From Sphaerochaeta sp. (GTDB lineage: Bacteria > Spirochaetota > Spirochaetia > Sphaerochaetales > Sphaerochaetaceae), in assembly GCA_016342655.1 (NCBI GenBank), contig JAEINL010000037.1, forward strand, positions 1 to 37,124: a DNA stretch of 37,124 nt, given 5' to 3'. Both the position numbers and the translations under genes were made by a program. Below, in pieces: positions 24,059 to 30,909 of the stretch. Below the pieces are notes generated by a model. The model was not told the DNA's origin, ran no database searches, and worked only from the letters and a program-made list of their open reading frames with translations. The stretch's first letter is position 1; every line of letters begins with the position of its first letter.

Positions 24059-24062
24059 TATA

Positions 24063-24428
24063 TTACTTTCCTATGTATCTATTAACAGATCTGATTAACC
24101 GTTCTATCAACTGAGATGGATCTTCATTGTCATTTCCATACGCATAGTACGGCAAAACATCAAAGGCTATGTGGCCGTAATTATCTGATATCAAGGGAGT
24201 TGTGTTAACGCTTTCGGGGTTGTAGAAATTATATGTTCCAATATTGATAGAATTTGTTTCTATCTTATTGTTTGCAGTAACCACAACTTCATACCCTAAC
24301 ACAGGGTGTATGTATTTTTTACTACCATTAGTTCCAGCAAATAATTTTAAAAATAACGGCTCACCCGAGGTTGGGTCGATTTCGAACGTATGGAAAACGC
24401 TATCTTTAGCTGGCAATTCAAAACCCAC
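24063..24428 (-). CDS. Unknown protein, possible detached toxin domain
   Basis: This frame of about 121 aa from GTG 24428 contains GYEVVVTANNKIETNSINIG, GTYNFYNP and HIAFDVLPYYAYGNDNEDPS. Such a pattern reminds me of C-terminal domains of polymorphic toxins, but I cannot name the family. The frame stays open upstream through the terminator at 24467-24500, so the true N-terminus may be lost, or GTG may be the start without a clear Shine-Dalgarno. Its AT-rich composition suggests recent gain. The membrane gene directly behind it could be the immunity partner. Confidence 0.5.
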   Translation of the reverse strand: MGFELPAKDSVFHTFEIDPTSGEPLFLKLFAGTNGSKKYIHPVLGYEVVVTANNKIETNSINIGTYNFYNPESVNTTPLISDNYGHIAFDVLPYYAYGNDNEDPSQLIERLIRSVNRYIGK

Positions 24429-24466
24429 GCGCCAGCCAGCTGCTCCGGATGAGGGCCAAAACCAAT

Positions 24467-24500
24467 GAAAAAGGCCGCTTACTTGTAAGCGGCCTTTTTC
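24467..24500. terminator. Bidirectional terminator after the relaxase gene
   Basis: A perfect 15-bp stem (GAAAAAGGCCGCTTA and its complement, loop CTTG) with A and T runs on both sides lies 17 nt past the relaxase stop. It is preceded on the minus strand by ATCGTGCTACGCA, which also comes before the terminators in the two hairpin-rich elements. Confidence 0.85.
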
Positions 24501-24516
24501 TTGCGTAGCACGATTT

Positions 24517-26373
24517 CTAGCGCTCTCTGCCCTGAAGCCGGGTGCGGACCTTCTTCACGCTCAATGACTTTTCGCGCAAAGTGCGGAAGGTCTGCTTTTT
24601 CTCCTCCACTGGCATGTTCATGGTCTTTAGCCTCGCAATGAAGTCGTCGGCCCGATCCATGAGCTTGCCGCCCTGTTCGATATGTTTTTCACGACCCTTG
24701 ACCGCTTCAATGCGGTCCTGGGGAGACATGCCCAGAAGGTGAGTCTTCTGCATTTTCTCGGAATCCTTGTTCCAGCGGTCCATGCTGTCCAGAAGTTCCG
24801 TCAAGGTTGCCTTGCTCTCCTGTTCCATGTTCGCTCCTTTTTCGGTCCTGCGCCGATAATCTCTCAAGGTGTTAAATGCCTCGCGCCGGTCCAGGTCGGC
24901 CTTCTTCAACGCCGCAAGCTCCTGCGCCAGGCGCTTGCGTTCCGGCTCGTCGGTTGTTCGTCCTATCTGCGTTTCTATGCCTTTGATCTGTTCGTCGTGT
25001 TTGGGCAAAGCCTTGATCTTGTCGCGCTGAGTGACCAGGCTCCGGGCCTGGGCCTCCCTGAAGCCGATGGCATCGACCGAAGGCCGCGCACGGCCTAGCC
25101 GTCTTTTGAACGCGCGTTCCTCCTTCTCCATCTTGGCCACAAGGGCCTTGGTTTCGGCCAGGACGGCTTGAACCGTAGGCTGCCAGTTAGAAGGCCGCTG
25201 CGGCTTCCTTACGTCCGTCCTGGGCCTGTCTTTGGCCTTTGTGGCCACATGCGCCAGCCCGCGCGCGGTCAACTCTTTTGCGTAGGTCTTCCGAAGCGCA
25301 TGGAGGTCGGCCTTGCGCAAGTCGAGCTTCTTCCCTGTCTCGCGCTGTTTGCATTTGACGATCAAATGCGCGTGTGGATACTTGCCGTCCTGGTGGACCC
25401 CAAGGACGTATTCATATCCAGCGGAGCCAAAGTGCTTTTGTGCGGTCGCCCGTGCCGCAGCCTTAACCCGCTCCACATTTGTCTCGGTCAAGTCCGACTT
25501 GGCCGACAAGGCAATGTGAACGGCCTGACGTGGCGCGGGCTTGCCTTTTTCCTTCCGGTCAAAATCCTCTGACCACCGGTCATAGAGATTTTGGATTTCA
25601 GCCGCTCCCTTGAACTCCATTCCCATTTCGTTCTCAAGAACCAGAGCGACCCCAGGCCGGGCCTTTGGGTGCTTCTGCTTCGATTCATCCCGCGTGGCCA
25701 GCACAGCCAAAGGCAGACCTGTGGCCGTGGCCACCTCGTACAGCTCACGCTTCAAGAATGTGTTGTTACGGTGATGCTTGGCGACTGCCGAAGCATCCCG
25801 TAGAGTTCTTATCTGCTCGGCCTGGCGGTGATGCTTCTGAAACGCATTTGACGTGCGGATCGCAAGCCCCAAGTCCACGCCGTGGGCCTCGCCCATATTC
25901 CAGACGTGCGCGGATGCGTAAGCCGCATTATCCTCGCGCTTCTTGTCGAAGTGGGTGCGAAGCTCCGCAATTCGGGGTTTATCTCCTTTCGCGGCTGCGA
26001 AAGATTCCCGACGACTGGCTTCAATCTCTTTGATGCGAAGCTCATATTCCCGATGTAACGAGCACATTTCCTTGAGAAATTGAGCGTTTGCCAAGTCCTC
26101 GCTGTGCAAACTCTTTGAAGCCAGCTGCTCGGCTAACTCGCGTTCCAATTCCGAAAGATTTCCCTCGTCCCCAGGGCCGATCTCGCGTGCTACATAGTCC
26201 ATCATGCGCTTAACCGATGCACCGGATTTGGCCCAACCCGTGACCTTAACCACGGCTTCGGGCGTCCGCTCCGCCTGCCGGTGGCTTTGGCCGGGCATGT
26301 CCACGTGGACCCGGCCAGCCTTGGAATGCTTGGCACGGCCTATCTCGAATTTCTCACCTTCTTCGTAACTCAT
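24517..26373 (-). CDS. MOB_P-type conjugative relaxase
   Basis: The 618-aa protein has the relaxase motif III as HQDGKYPHAHLIVKC (His near 327, PHAH at 333-336). A possible catalytic tyrosine is Tyr60 in SVKRMMDYVARE. An unusually long helical segment (about 75-290) separates the two. The C-terminal 250 residues are charged and helical. The relaxase nicks oriT, stays bound to the 5' end of the strand and pilots it into the recipient. It overlaps mobC by 20 nt. A second in-frame ATG at residue 26 is possible. The subfamily is inferred from motif III and from the IncP-like nick region upstream. Confidence 0.87.
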   Translation of the reverse strand: MSYEEGEKFEIGRAKHSKAGRVHVDMPGQSHRQAERTPEAVVKVTGWAKSGASVKRMMDYVAREIGPGDEGNLSELERELAEQLASKSLHSEDLANAQFLKEMCSLHREYELRIKEIEASRRESFAAAKGDKPRIAELRTHFDKKREDNAAYASAHVWNMGEAHGVDLGLAIRTSNAFQKHHRQAEQIRTLRDASAVAKHHRNNTFLKRELYEVATATGLPLAVLATRDESKQKHPKARPGVALVLENEMGMEFKGAAEIQNLYDRWSEDFDRKEKGKPAPRQAVHIALSAKSDLTETNVERVKAAARATAQKHFGSAGYEYVLGVHQDGKYPHAHLIVKCKQRETGKKLDLRKADLHALRKTYAKELTARGLAHVATKAKDRPRTDVRKPQRPSNWQPTVQAVLAETKALVAKMEKEERAFKRRLGRARPSVDAIGFREAQARSLVTQRDKIKALPKHDEQIKGIETQIGRTTDEPERKRLAQELAALKKADLDRREAFNTLRDYRRRTEKGANMEQESKATLTELLDSMDRWNKDSEKMQKTHLLGMSPQDRIEAVKGREKHIEQGGKLMDRADDFIARLKTMNMPVEEKKQTFRTLREKSLSVKKVRTRLQGRER

Positions 26374-26707
26374 CCTCTACCCTCCAAAAAAAGCGGACTA
26401 GCTCCGCGAAAGAACGCTTCAATTCCTCCTGGCCAGAAAGAACCTCCTCGGATCGCACCTGGCGATTCGTGTTCAGCTTGATGGCCACCTGGTTTAGGTT
26501 GTTTCCGGCGTTGGTAAACGAGCGGCGCATTTCTTTGAGTTCTTCGACAAGCTCCTTTCGGATGAAAGGACGTGTCGAGGTTGCGAAGTTCTTGACGGCC
26601 AGGCGCACGACCTCGGAACGGCTCCGGACGCCGAGGGCTTGCTTCATGGCGTCAAGCTCTGCCTCCATGTCCTCGTCCATTCTTACCGGGATGTATCTTG
26701 TCTTCAT
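26354..26707 (-). CDS. mobC: MobC/TraJ-like oriT accessory protein
   Basis: The 117-aa protein starts with a ribbon-helix-helix (TRYIPVRMDEDMEAELDAMK, then SRSEVVRLAVKNFA). A helical part follows with RRSFTNAGNNLNQVAIKLNT, the hallmark of MobC-type accessory factors. Such proteins bind near oriT and load the relaxase. The gene is the first of the mobilisation operon and reads away from the oriT candidate. Confidence 0.88.
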   Translation of the reverse strand: MKTRYIPVRMDEDMEAELDAMKQALGVRSRSEVVRLAVKNFATSTRPFIRKELVEELKEMRRSFTNAGNNLNQVAIKLNTNRQVRSEEVLSGQEELKRSFAELVRFFWRVEDELRRR

Positions 26708-26833
26708 GGATCGCTCTTGCGGGTTTGTCGCCGGGTCCCTTTAGGGAAGGCGAAACGGGGTGAAATGCGCAGCATTGAGGGGGGCGACCCCCCTGATCTC
26801 GGCGGCTGCCGAGCGGGAACAACGTCAGTTGTT

Positions 26834-26864
26834 GGGACTTGTAACACAAAGTCCCTATCCCGCC
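26834..26864 (+). other. oriT: Candidate oriT nick region, IncP-like
   Basis: A perfect inverted repeat (GGGACTT, 8-bp spacer, AAGTCCC; 26834-26855) is followed at once by CTATCCCGCC. RP4-type oriT sites have an inverted repeat followed by CCTATCCTG cut before C, so the match is all but one base. The predicted nick lies after G at 26862 on the plus strand. It is 130-150 bp upstream of mobC. The plus strand would enter the recipient starting with 26863 and moving to higher coordinates. Confidence 0.65.
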
Positions 26865-26978
26865 AACAGGAAAAAGTTGAACAGTGACCAATCAAGGTCA
26901 CGTCAAAACTTTTTCCTGTTGCGGATTCATCCGAAAATTTATGGAGTAAACCAACGGATTTACTTCATAAAATTTCGG
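26864..26978. repeat. Two large inverted repeats beside the nick region
   Basis: The first has perfect 15-bp arms (CAACAGGAAAAAGTT at 26864-26878 and its complement at 26907-26921), enclosing a GTGACC/GGTCAC stem. The second has 20-bp arms (26931-26950 and 26959-26978) matching at 18 of 20 positions around an 8-base loop. Such structures next to nic are typical of oriT and can serve relaxase recapture or priming of the second strand. Confidence 0.75.
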
Positions 26979-27085
26979 AAGAATGAAACCGCAAGACAAA
27001 TACCACAAAGCCAGTCCCAACTTTCAGGATAAAAACCGCAGTGAAACGAAGGTGTTATCCGAAAAGAAAGGGTGGGGCTTTAGGT

Positions 27086-27265
27086 GAAAATCGGGGGAGG
27101 ATTCACGCAAGCCGTTGAAATGTATTCATTTCATCGGCTTGAATACCGGCAAAACCCGCGATTTTCCCGTCATGAAGCCGAGCCAAGGCGTTAAAAGGCT
27201 GAATTTATTCAGCTTTAGCTAAAAGCGCGGCCTTATCTCTTGGGCAGTCTTGACTGCCCTTCTTT
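27086..27265. other. Structured non-coding region downstream of oriT
   Basis: No gene is visible. Several inverted repeats occur: GAAAATCG/CGATTTTC (27086-27093 and 27159-27166) encloses a 13-bp arm pair at 27109-27140; a 16-bp perfect palindrome lies at 27198-27213; TTTAGCTAAA (27214-27223) is identical to the core of the RP4 KorA operator; and GGGCAGTC/GACTGCCC with a T-rich tail at 27242-27265 looks like a terminator. An AT-rich stretch follows to about 27300. Confidence 0.5.
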
Positions 27266-27366
27266 AGTTTTAGTTGTTTTTTTTCAAAAAATATAAGGAG
27301 TTGAGGCGGCGAAGCCACACCGGAAACCTCCTTTGAAATCGCTCCATATTGATCAGCGAATCAATG

Positions 27367-27471
27367 TGTAAGCCCTGCTTTTCGGCGTGTAAGCCCTGCT
27401 TTTCGGCGTGTAAGCCTCACAATTTCAGGTGTAAGCCCTCAACTGACCCCTGTAAGCCTCCTAAACTGGAC
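27367..27471. repeat. Five direct repeats of 21 bp
   Basis: TGTAAGCC occurs at 27367, 27388, 27409, 27430 and 27451, exactly 21 bp apart each time. The first two units are identical over all 21 bases (TGTAAGCCCTGCTTTTCGGC plus G). The other three keep only the first eight bases. Spacing of two helical turns with one conserved face fits protein-binding sites, such as Rep iterons or an oriT accessory site. An AT-rich stretch lies just to the left, as in a replication origin, but no third rep gene is seen. Confidence 0.7.
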
Positions 27472-27725
27472 CTCCTTGAGGGCTGCGCCGCAATCCGGCT
27501 CCTCGACCGTCACGATCCTGGGACGGGCTTGCAAGCTCGTGCCAACGGTTCGTCGTTCCTCCTCTGCCGTTGTCACTGGACCTTGCCGCCCCCAGGATCG
27601 CGCCAGCCGATCACCGGGCGGCTGTGCCTCTATGCAACCCCCGACAGTGGTGGGGCCTCACGGGGAGTGAAGGCCCCACCCCCGCCGGGGGTTCGTTGGG
27701 GTGGGGATCAATCCAAGGAGGACGC
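27472..27725 (+). other. Leader region with GC-rich hairpins before two small genes
   Basis: No gene is supported. Near the right end GGGGCCT-CAC pairs with GTG-AAGGCCCC, and ACCCCC pairs with GGGGGT. The Shine-Dalgarno AAGGAGG at about 27715-27721 belongs to the next gene. The hairpins could slow or regulate transcription into it. Confidence 0.4.
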
Positions 27726-27923
27726 ATGGAAGAGGCAGAATGGTCTTTTCAAAATGACGCATTGAAGCAAAGAGCGAAGGCGTTTGTGCAGCGCATGGGC
27801 GCGGTCACAACGCCGAGCGCGGAAGATCGACGCGAGTTCCAGACGATCAGACGTGAAATCCACCAGCAACAACGCAGGGAAGCGGCCTATGAGGGACAGA
27901 ATGAAAATCATCGACGCGCTTGA
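27726..27923 (+). CDS. Unknown small protein close to oriT
   Basis: The 65-aa protein (MEEAEWSFQNDALKQRAKAF to GQNENHRRA) is charged and helical. It has an ideal Shine-Dalgarno (AAGGAGGACGC, then ATG) and overlaps the next gene. No family is recognised. It is one of the first plasmid genes to enter the recipient if the oriT call is right, yet it lies on the plus strand, so it needs second-strand synthesis before it can be transcribed. Confidence 0.6.
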   Translation: MEEAEWSFQNDALKQRAKAFVQRMGAVTTPSAEDRREFQTIRREIHQQQRREAAYEGQNENHRRA

Positions 27924-28170
27924 TCTTCTGAAGCGGCTCAATGCGGCCAGGAAGCGCACAAGAGACTTGGCGCGACATTCTGTGCCGCGCGAACAGGTGG
28001 GCGAGTTCATAGACGCCTTCCAGCGCATCGAGGACAAGATTCTGGATGAAGTAGAAGGCTTGCTTCTGGATGCTTGGCTGGAAGCCGAGGCTGAGTTGAG
28101 TTCTGTGAATCGTGAATTGGAACGACATTCGGTGCAAGGCACCGAACAACCGCACACACGTTGTCCATAG
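27901..28170 (+). CDS. Unknown small helical protein close to oriT
   Basis: The 89-aa protein from ATG 27901 (MKIIDALDLLKRLNAARKRT to HTRCP) is helical, with a coiled-coil-like stretch (FQRIEDKILDEVEGLLLDAW). ATG 27889 in the same frame is also possible. It overlaps the preceding gene by 23 nt, so the two are cotranscribed. No membrane segment or family is seen. Confidence 0.6.
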   Translation: MKIIDALDLLKRLNAARKRTRDLARHSVPREQVGEFIDAFQRIEDKILDEVEGLLLDAWLEAEAELSSVNRELERHSVQGTEQPHTRCP

Positions 28171-28600
28171 GCCCCGATTCCCCATAGGGCCGCTGGCCCT
28201 GTGGGGAAGTCGGGCCGGGCCTGTGGGGAACGTGGCCCGCCCGGCTGTGTGTCTTCCGGGCGGCCACCTTCCAGGGCCGGAACCCTCACGAAGAGGTGGA
28301 GGCTGGTCAGGATTCCAAAGGCCCACGGCCTTTGGTCGGCTGCCGGGACGATCCCCGGCGCGGGGTCCAGCGGCAAGAAGCTGGTCGCGGGTCATGCCCG
28401 CGAAAGTCGCCCGGCCCGGGTGGGCCGGTGGACCATCGCACGGCATGTGCGCGTGTGGCTCCGGCCAGGCGCAAGCCGGTGCGCCGGGGCCACCTGGCCC
28501 GCAGGGCCAGCCAGGAAAAAGACAAGGCCACGTCAGGCGAGAGCCGCCCGGCGTGGCCTTTGTTGGCTTGCCAACGTGAATTAATTCATTTGGTTAGATT
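28171..28600. repeat. Partial third copy of the hairpin-rich element
   Basis: The part around 28310-28410 matches the middle of copies A and B (GGATTCCAAAGGCCC, CCAGCGGCAAGAAGCTGGTC, GCCCGCGAAA), and 28470-28500 matches their CCAGGCGCAAGCCGGT stretch. Other stems are its own, such as a 14-bp near-perfect hairpin TTCCCCATAGGGCC/GGCCCTGTGGGGAA. No protein-like frame is present; the collagen-like plus-strand frame is a by-product of G+C richness. It lies 1.3-1.7 kb from the predicted nick. Confidence 0.55.
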
Positions 28601-28652
28601 GTTTTGTGTGGTGTAGGTGTATACATTGTGTGCATTGGATACTTAGTCCGTT

Positions 28653-29195
28653 TTATGCCGCTTTCCGCGCAATCAGCGCGTTGAATTTCGCCAGAAATTC
28701 GCCTTCGACGTGCCGCCAGTGCATTTCCTGAATGGCGATGTGACCAGGGCGCGGCAAGCGATCCACGGCCACCAGGTCGGGCCAGCCGTTCAAGTGGGCC
28801 ATTTCCACGGCCATGACTGCATCATCAGCTTCCTTGATCGGCGCATAGTCCTGGGCAGGGTCCAGGCCGAAACGGACGCATATGGCGGCTTGAATCCGGT
28901 GTTCCAGGGGCTTGAACACCTGGCCCAGGGCCGGGATACGCTTGGCCGGTGAAACCAGGTCGCCCAGGTAGACCTCTGCCGCGTCATGGAGCAGTCCCCA
29001 AAGCTGAAGGCGCGGGGGCAGGATCGCGGCCACCAAAAGGCTGTGCTGCCCGACCGAATAAGGGAAGGGGCAGGCTCCGTTGTAGCGGTTCAGCTGCGCC
29101 AGCTGGTGCGCAATGTCTTCGATGCAGATTTGGGCCGGATCAGGATTGATCAGGTCTAGGGACTTGCCGGTTACGGTTCTGACGGTGGTTCTCAT
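28653..29195 (-). CDS. HD-domain phosphohydrolase, YfbR-like
   Basis: The 180-aa protein has the HD signature: His in YSVGQHS, HD in LLHDAAEVYLGD, and a distant Asp in EADDAVMAVE. It resembles the 5'-deoxynucleotidase (YfbR) group also found in phages and plasmids. Such enzymes remove phosphate from dNMPs and may change the nucleotide pool. It follows the XRE gene by 27 nt and belongs to the operon controlled by the AAGTACTT-type repeats. A defence or anti-defence role is possible but not shown. Confidence 0.82.
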   Translation of the reverse strand: MRTTVRTVTGKSLDLINPDPAQICIEDIAHQLAQLNRYNGACPFPYSVGQHSLLVAAILPPRLQLWGLLHDAAEVYLGDLVSPAKRIPALGQVFKPLEHRIQAAICVRFGLDPAQDYAPIKEADDAVMAVEMAHLNGWPDLVAVDRLPRPGHIAIQEMHWRHVEGEFLAKFNALIARKAA

Positions 29196-29222
29196 TGGTT
29201 TTCTCTTTCTTCGATTTGAAGG

Positions 29223-29600
29223 TTATTCCACGAAGCAACGCGGATCTGTGTTCAGGATCTTGGCCAACGCTTTTGCCTCGTTGATCTGAATAGTCCTCTG
29301 TCCTCTTTCCATGGCCGATACAATCCGCTGTGAATATTTGATAGGAGCGCCCTGGATCTCTTCGGCCAGCTGCGCGGCCAGGGTTTCTTGACTCATACCC
29401 TCTCTTTTCCTGAAACCCCGCAGGGCGCGGCCAAATTTTGCCTTGGGCAAAATAACAAATTCATCATTCAGGCTTTCGGCCAGGTCCAGCACACCGGACA
29501 CGGCTTTTTCAACCCTCTCTGCTTGGTGGCCAGGGACCACCAAACAGAGTTGAATGTTACCGCTACCGTCCGTAAGGGGCGTTTTCGTGAGTTCCAACAT
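29223..29600 (-). CDS. XRE-type antitoxin/regulator (HigA-like)
   Basis: The 125-aa protein has a C-terminal XRE helix-turn-helix (about residues 55-120, with GRALRGFRKREGMSQETLAA and SAMERGQRTIQ). Its N-terminal 50 residues could be the toxin- or dimer-binding part. It lies behind a cut RelE/HigB-like toxin, so it is probably the antitoxin of a HigBA-type pair. It is intact, with Shine-Dalgarno AAAGGTGACGT. With the toxin gone it may remain as a repressor or as protection against related toxins. Confidence 0.75.
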   Translation of the reverse strand: MLELTKTPLTDGSGNIQLCLVVPGHQAERVEKAVSGVLDLAESLNDEFVILPKAKFGRALRGFRKREGMSQETLAAQLAEEIQGAPIKYSQRIVSAMERGQRTIQINEAKALAKILNTDPRCFVE

Positions 29601-29626
29601 ACGTCACCTTTACTTTTCTTTCTTTG

Positions 29627-29690
29627 TTTATCACTCCTTAGCACAAGACCCCCACCTGAAGGAAGGGGTCTTGTGCTAAGGAGTGATAAA
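29627..29690. mobile_element. Perfect palindromic element derived from the tnpB left end
   Basis: Two perfect 26-bp arms (beginning TTTATCACTCCTTAGCACAA and its complement) flank the 12-bp loop CACCTGAAGGAA. Forty-two bases are identical to the left end of the tnpB element at 4048-4089, which itself is an imperfect hairpin. It is therefore a short non-autonomous relative. It sits in the toxin gene ahead of the antitoxin. Confidence 0.85.
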
Positions 29691-29770
29691 TCAGCGTGGT
29701 CTAACGGTAGTTTTGCAAGCTGCTTTTCCACTTTCCGACTCGCTGTCACTGTCCAATTAGGGAGTTTCAC
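29691..29770 (-). pseudogene. Cut RelE/HigB-like toxin gene
   Basis: From GTG 29770 (Shine-Dalgarno AAGGGAG) the frame reads MKLPNWTVTASRKVEKQLAK, then LPLDHAD, which is the usual beginning of RelE-superfamily toxins. At 29690 it runs into the palindromic element. On the other side the antitoxin begins almost at once, so the remaining 60 or more codons are deleted, not just displaced. The toxin must be inactive. Confidence 0.72.
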
Positions 29771-29892
29771 CGTATATTACTCCCTTTTTATACTGTGTGC
29801 AACCGAGTTAAAATGAGGTTGCGGGTGAGGGGATCTGTCACGTTTCTTGCCTCCATGAGTTAATGTTTTATACTGCCTCGTTGGTGTATTTA

Positions 29893-29995
29893 AAGTACAT
29901 GAGTACACAAGTACTTGTCAAGCGTTTTGATAAAAAGTGTTGAATAATAAGTAAGTTTGGCGAATGAATATTATTAATTAAGTACTTATGTACTT
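29893..29995 (-). promoter_or_regulatory. AAGTACTT-type 8-bp repeats at the promoter of the antitoxin-HD operon
   Basis: AAGTACAT, GAGTACAC and AAGTACTT follow each other without gaps at 29893-29916. AAGTACTT and ATGTACTT follow at 29980-29995, where they form a palindrome TTAAGTAC-TTAT-GTACTTAA. On the minus strand a perfect -35 (TTGACA) directly precedes the triple array, with TACTTT 18 bp on as a weak -10. The same repeats lie in the parA2 promoter (34311-34334), so the replicon 2 RHH-like protein is the likely repressor of both. Confidence 0.7.
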
Positions 29996-30059
29996 AATTT
30001 CTTCCGCTTGGAACAAGCGTACAGCGGAGCGGAGGCATGATTTTCGCTCTTCGCTCTTA

Positions 30060-30312
30060 CATTTTCCAAGGAAGCGCGAAGCGCCGGACCCCCCCTTGCG
30101 GGGGTGGCTCATTTGCCCAGGTGTCATACCTGGCCGCATTGTGAACATGCGGATCAAATTGAAGTTTCTTTGGAATCGGCGGTGGGGGTGGTTGGAGCCG
30201 ATGAATCTAGTGGAGTTTTACACGCCCTTGCGGTGTGAAAAACTCCAAGTCCAGGGCGTAAGCCTTGGTCATGGCCAAGCCACGAAAAAGCCCCACATTG
30301 AAAAGTGGGGCT
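30060..30312 (-). other. Chain of hairpins upstream of the antitoxin-HD operon
   Basis: No gene is visible. At least six stems follow each other: CCCCC-TTG-CGGGGG, CCAGGT/ACCTGG, CGCAT/ATGCG, ATCGGC/GCCGAT, a 14-bp stem GGAGTTTTACAC type, and the minus-strand terminator AGCCCCAC/GTGGGGCT at 30289-30312 with T run. Conserved block C lies just beyond. The layout repeats that of the elements ahead of ardC and ssb, although the sequence differs. Confidence 0.5.
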
Positions 30313-30319
30313 AAAATGA

Positions 30320-30415
30320 GCCAGCGGCCATAGCCTGAACAGGTGGAACCGTGTTCCAATCCATTTGCCCAGGTCAACGGCCTTGCCGTGGATCTGGCTA
30401 GTGGATCTCGACGCG
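30320..30415 (-). repeat. Conserved block C, copy 2
   Basis: It shares GGTGGAACCGTGTTCCAAT, TTGCCCAGGTC-type and GATCTCGRCGCG segments with 5974-6078 and 36298-36398. It begins right at the end of the 30421-30882 gene and is followed by a minus-strand terminator. A short RNA of about 100-130 nt could be made from here. Confidence 0.5.
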
Positions 30416-30420
30416 TCCGG

Positions 30421-30882
30421 TCACGCCGGGGCTTCCAAAATTTTCAAATCGGACAAAGGAACGACCTTTTCCACTCGTCCAATTCGGGTATGCCAGATGC
30501 CATCCTGGGGAAAGGCTTCGCAAAGGGTCCATGTATTCAAGAGCTTGCCACCACCAAAATATTGAACTCGTTGCTTCGCCTTCATAAGCGCAACATGCAA
30601 AGATTTGGGGAATTTGTATTTCAAGTCTCTTCGTACTTTCACATCGATCATGGCCATAACTTCATAAAGCGAAAAGAATTGATACCGGCGGCCATTGGTG
30701 CTGTATGCTCTCGGCTTAACATTTTTCGCGTCTTCTCCCGGTTTCAGCTCACGAATTTTCACGCGGAACAAACCTGGCTCGGCGTCCTGGGAAACGGAAC
30801 TATAATTTTCAGCCGGTTCAAGGAAAACATGCCAGCGTTTTTTCTGGCCAGGTAGATCGACTTTCAAAGTCACGGTATTCAT
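30421..30882 (-). CDS. Unknown protein under a strong operator
   Basis: The 153-aa protein (MNTVTLKVDLPGQKKRWHVF to DLKILEAPA) looks globular and cytoplasmic and has no known motif I can name. Its start follows GGAGGCAAC. Upstream a perfect inverted repeat (30910-30935) surrounds a good -10 (TATATT), so it is tightly controlled. It enters the recipient early and is on the minus strand, like ardC and ssb, which makes it a candidate for an undescribed early-acting protein. Confidence 0.6.
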   Translation of the reverse strand: MNTVTLKVDLPGQKKRWHVFLEPAENYSSVSQDAEPGLFRVKIRELKPGEDAKNVKPRAYSTNGRRYQFFSLYEVMAMIDVKVRRDLKYKFPKSLHVALMKAKQRVQYFGGGKLLNTWTLCEAFPQDGIWHTRIGRVEKVVPLSDLKILEAPA

Positions 30883-30909
30883 GTTGCCTCCATTTATAAA
30901 AACTCATTG

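Noticed and set aside
27214..27223. TTTAGCTAAA as a KorA operator
   Set aside because: The core is identical to the RP4 site, but no KorA-like protein is visible in the window, and a 10-bp palindrome can arise by chance. It is kept only as a note in the oriT region.
27349..27765. Frame encoding CKP every seven residues
   Set aside because: The pattern is explained by the 21-bp DNA repeat. The start is a TTG without a good ribosome site and the rest is low-quality sequence that overlaps a better-supported gene.
28112..28579. Plus-strand frame with collagen-like GPPGPQGQPG
   Set aside because: It lies in the hairpin-rich repeat, has no ribosome site, and other copies of the element do not keep the frame.
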